A DNA stretch of 64,000 nt from Paramecium pentaurelia (lineage: Eukaryota; Ciliophora; Oligohymenophorea; Peniculida; Parameciidae), in the NCBI GenBank assembly GCA_905183005.1, contig CAJJDO010000018.1, positions 636,716 through 700,715 of the forward strand, in the 5' to 3' direction. Position numbers and translations under genes: made by a program. Below, piece after piece: positions 60,547 through 64,000 of the stretch (its first letter is position 1; the number at the start of each line of letters is the position of its first letter). Under the pieces are notes generated by a model. The model was given only the letters and a program-made list of their open reading frames with translations. It was not told the DNA's origin and made no database searches.

Positions 60547-62841
60547 TCATTAAAAGAGTATACTTAATAGCTTTTCTAATTCTTATTTGTGTACAGTTGG
60601 GGATCCACTTGCTGTTGATGCTGAAGGTCTTCTACCACAAAATGTTAAATATTGATGTTTAATTTTGCCTTATTGATGTAGCAAGGATAAAACCTAAATA
60701 AAATTAGATAATACATTTTAAATTCTTGGTTCTAAATATTGCCAACCACCTGAATTTTAATGTTCTTCTTAACAGAATACAAATTCTGCATTTTCGTATT
60801 GTTAAGCAACAACTCTGAAATGGTCATATGGAAAAGGTGCTAATTATTCTACTCTAAGAATGGCAACATCCTAAATATATTTATAAATATTTACATTTCT
60901 TTTTGTATCCTATCTTTTTTGTAAAATATCATAATAAACTTGACCATAACAAATAACAACTTTTTATATTTCTTTAGGTGCTTTAATTTCTTCATGAGAA
61001 TCAGGAATTAATCTATGGAATCTAGTTCCTTCAAGGAAATGAGAAATTTCAGAAGTGGCTTTAGAGAATTTAAGTAATCTTTTAGAATTGAATAAAATTA
61101 AAGGTTTTCTAAAGTCTCTTCTTAATTATCTACGTAGAGAATGGAAATAATTGGAAGGATTTGAACAAACACAAACTTAGAAATTAGAATCTAGAATCTA
61201 TCTTTTAATTCTCTATTCTTTCATTTAAAATACAATATTAGGATCGTCATCCATTAATTATAAAAATCTTTCCATTCTTCCACTAGAATGTTCAGGTCCT
61301 TAACCATCTAATCCATGAGGTAACATCATAACAAGTCCTGATGGTACATTCCATTTAGATTCTCCTGAAGTAATGAAATTATCTATCATTATTTATGCTC
61401 CATTTGCAAAATCTCCAAATTATCCTTCCCAAATTGTCAAAACATTAGGATTTGATTGAGAATATCCATATTCGAATCCTAAGACTCCATATTCTGATAA
61501 TGGAGAATTATAAACTTCAAATCTATTATTTCCCCCAGCAGGTATATAATTCCTAAGTGGATAATATTTAATATCTTTCTTTTGATCATTAATTACAGCA
61601 TGTCTTTATGAAAATGTTCCTCTTTCACAATCTTAACCACTTAATCTAATGCTAAATCCTTCATGTAAGAGAGTGCCAAAAGCTAAAGCTTCAGCTGTAC
61701 CAAAGTCTATGCCTTTTCCTTATTCAATAGACTACTTTCTTTATTCATAAATTCTTTTAACTTATGGATGAACAGTTAATTCAGCAGGTAAATTATTAAC
61801 TTTCTCATTTAACTCTAATAAATCTTTCAAAGCAACACCTGTATCCTTTACCTTTCCCCATTTGGTTACTTATTAAATTTTTTCCCATGGTTTAGGTACC
61901 CAATGTACTTTATCAAAAGTTTCCTTTTAAATGTTTTTATAAGCTGTTTCAAGACTATTATTTAATTTCTTAATTTCATTATTTGCAAAATCATCTGTAA
62001 TAACTCCATTTTTTCTTAATTATTGATCATATATTTAAAATACAGGTTTTTATTTATTTATGATTTCATACATTTATGGTTAAGTAAATGCTGGTTAATC
62101 TTATTCATTATGACCATATCTTCTATATCCAATTAAATCAATTACTATATCTTTTTTAAATTACTATCTAAATCTAACAGCAATTTTAAATATTTCTTCA
62201 ACAAGATCAGGATCATCAGCATTCACATGAATAATTGGTACATCAATAGCTTTTGCAACATCTGTACAATATAAACCAGATCTACTATCAATTGGAGTTG
62301 TAGTAAATCCAATTTAATTATTAACAACAACATGGATTACACCTTCATTTGAATATCCATTTAGATTTTCAAGTTATAATGATTCATAAACAACACCTTA
62401 ACCAGCCATAGCAGCATCTCCATGAATAATGATTCCTAAACAATGTTATTTATTGCCACAAATATCTTACAATGCTCTAGTCTTACCTTATACAACTGGA
62501 TTAACAGCTTCTAAATGTGATGGATTTGGTAACATAGTCATTCTAATATGATGTCCATCTGGAAACTATTAATCTCTTGTAACTCCCAAATGATATTTCA
62601 CATCTCCAATATTACCCCATGATTCTTCTATTTCTTTACTATATTTATTTTAAAATTCTGCAAATATTATTTCTAATGGTTTCTTAAATACATTAGCTAA
62701 TGTGCTTAATCTTCCTCTATGAGCCATTCCTACAATAATATGTTCAACCTTATTTTGAGCACATTAATCTACTAATGCTTCTAAACCTACAATTAATGTA
62801 TCTGTTCCTTCAATTCCAAATCTTTTGCTAGTTGTGAATCT
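60547..62841 (-). CDS. OGDH: 2-oxoglutarate dehydrogenase E1, C-terminal two thirds
   Basis: Thiamine-pyrophosphate enzyme of the TCA cycle (E1 of the 2-oxoglutarate dehydrogenase complex, mitochondrial matrix). Present are RFGIEGTDTLIVGLEALVDQ, HRGRLSTLANVFKKP, the TPP-binding LGIIIHGDAAMAGQGVVYES with NNQIGFTT, the YRRYGHNEQDQPAFTQP and LPHGLDGQGPEHSSGRMERF blocks, and the C-terminus CGRRPSASTASGSPTVHKQE. A 24-nt intron precedes DVAILRVEQLAPFPYDHF. The frame is intact from the TGA at 60547 to the N at 62842, where the N-terminal third, including the mitochondrial presequence, is missing. Convergent with the TAF7-like gene at 20 bp. Confidence 0.94.
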
Positions 62842-62842
62842 N
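62842..62842. other. Single ambiguous base (scaffold join)
   Basis: One N follows immediately after ..gttgtgaatct; the sequence then restarts with a copy of 61727 onward, so this is best read as an assembly junction. Confidence 0.8.
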
Positions 62843-63957
62843 ATAGACTACTTTCTTTATTCATAAATTCTTTTAACTTATGGATGAACAGTTAATTCAG
62901 CAGGTAAGTTATTAACTTTCTCATTTAACTCTAATAAATCTTTCAAAGCAACACCTGTATCCTTTACCTTTCCCCATTTTGTAACTTACTAAATTTTTTC
63001 CCATGGTTTAGGTACCCAATGTACTTTATCAAAAGTTTCTTTTTAAATGTTTTTATAAGCTGTTTCAAGACTATTATTTAATTTCTTAATTTCATTATTT
63101 GCAAAATCATCTGTAATAACTCCATTTTTTCTTAATTATTGATCATATATTTAAAATACAGGTTTTTATTTATTTATGATTTCATACATTTATGGTTAAG
63201 TAAATGCTGGTTAATCTTATTCATTATGACCATATCTTCTATATCCAATTAAATCAATTACTATATCTTTTTTAAATTACTATCTAAATCTAACAGCAAT
63301 TTTAAATATTTCTTCAACAAGATCAGGATCATCAGCATTCACATGAATAATTGGTACATCAATAGCTTTTGCAACATCTGTACAATATAAACCAGATCTA
63401 CTATCAATTGGAGTTGTAGTAAATCCAATTTAATTATTAACAACAACATGGATTACACCTTCATTTGAATATCCATTTAGATTTTCAAGTTATAATGATT
63501 CATAAACAACACCTTAACCAGCCATAGCAGCATCTCCATGAATAATAATGCCTAAACAATGTTATTTATTGCCACAAATATCTTACAATGCTCTAGTCTT
63601 ACCTTATACAACTGGATTAACAGCTTCTAAATGTGATGGATTTGGTAACATAGTCATTCTAATATGATGTCCATCTGGAAACTATTAATCTCTTGTAACT
63701 CCCAAATGATATTTCACATCTCCAATATTACCCCATGATTCTTCTATTTCTTTACTATATTTATTTTAAAATTCTGCAAATATTATTTCTAATGGTTTCT
63801 TAAATACATTAGCTAATGTGCTTAATCTTCCTCTATGAGCCATTCCTACAATAATATGTTCAACCTTATTTTGAGCACATTAATCTACTAATGCTTCTAA
63901 ACCTACAATTAATGTATCTGTTCCTTCAATTCCAAATCTTTTGCTAGTTGTGAATCT
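62843..63957 (-). pseudogene. OGDH: Second, diverged copy of part of the OGDH gene
   Basis: Matches 61727-62841 base for base with a constant offset of 1116, but with scattered differences at third codon positions, for example in the codons for the LPAELTVHPQ and KIQQVTKWGKV segments, so protein is unchanged. It ends at exactly the same base (..gttgtgaatct) before another N. Both ends at contig breaks and the silent divergence argue for an allelic or whole-genome-duplicate copy joined in the scaffold rather than a real tandem array. Confidence 0.8.
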
Positions 63958-64000
63958 NTCACAATCTTAACCACTCAATCTAATGCTGAATCCTTCATGT
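63958..64000. other. Second N followed by start of a third OGDH fragment
   Basis: N at 63958; then 42 bases (63959-64000) match 61625-61666 with two differences, again at silent sites. This restarts upstream of the copy-2 start, so a third overlapping contig begins here and leaves the window. Confidence 0.75.

Noticed and set aside
60477..60662. Plus-strand frame (DPLAVDAEGLLPQNVKY and MDQMMEIKEKK)
   Set aside because: Antisense to the conserved OGDH C-terminus GRRPSASTASGSP; the match on the minus strand is decisive.
62843..63957. Biological tandem duplication within OGDH
   Set aside because: Copies are bounded by Ns at identical bases and differ mainly at silent sites; an assembly join is the simpler reading.
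1..64000. tRNA, rRNA, telomere repeats, transposons, CRISPR arrays, bacterial-style promoters
   Set aside because: None could be recognised; the AT-rich eukaryotic sequence shows no GC-rich cloverleaf segments, C4A2/C3A3-type telomere repeats, transposase motifs or regularly spaced repeats.

Overview
The window is nuclear DNA from a ciliate, most likely a somatic (macronuclear) scaffold of Paramecium or a close relative. Three observations support this. Genes only stay open when TAA and TAG are read as glutamine and TGA is the sole stop. Introns are tiny, mostly 21-34 nt, run GT..AG, and restore the frame exactly when removed. Base composition is very AT-rich and genes are packed on both strands with gaps often under 200 bp. 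I resolved genes by reading all frames with this code, so standard-code open frames are mostly fragments or antisense shadows.

Left third (1-21.8 kb): a leucine-rich-repeat protein leaving the left edge, a guanylate-binding-protein-type GTPase, a cyclic-nucleotide-type K+ channel with a zinc knuckle, a large type I membrane protein, a basic coiled-coil protein, a 62-aa protein and a DDT-WHIM chromatin protein, all on the minus strand. Then on the plus strand come a 68-aa protein, an ELOF1-like elongation factor, an unresolved coding stretch, and a large AGC kinase of the Rim15/IRE/Greatwall type with a zinc finger.

Middle (21.8-45.6 kb): a 1.4-kilo-residue coiled-coil protein, an intron-free 644-aa protein, several ciliate-specific proteins including a secreted one, a UBA-UAS-UBX protein, a C2H2 protein, RCL1, a kelch protein, a TMBIM-like membrane protein, EB1, BUD13, a short-chain dehydrogenase, a CRAL-TRIO protein and a CNNM-type transporter.

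Right third (45.6-64 kb): two small proteins with N-myristoylation-type starts, a second C2H2 protein, an SF-assemblin, a PWWP protein, an HP1-like chromoshadow protein, V-ATPase subunit a, a LITAF-domain protein, two genes overlapping by ATGA, a damaged TAF7-like gene, and the 3' two thirds of 2-oxoglutarate dehydrogenase E1. The last is followed by a diverged 1115-bp repeat of itself bounded by single Ns, best read as an assembly join.

The gene mix is ordinary eukaryotic housekeeping (ribosome biogenesis, splicing, transcription, chromatin, cytoskeleton, membrane traffic, mitochondrial metabolism); there is no operon logic. No tRNA, rRNA, telomere, transposon or CRISPR array was found. Of the more unusual items, the DDT-WHIM protein stands out, because proteins of this class act with ISWI remodellers and in Paramecium take part in developmental genome editing.
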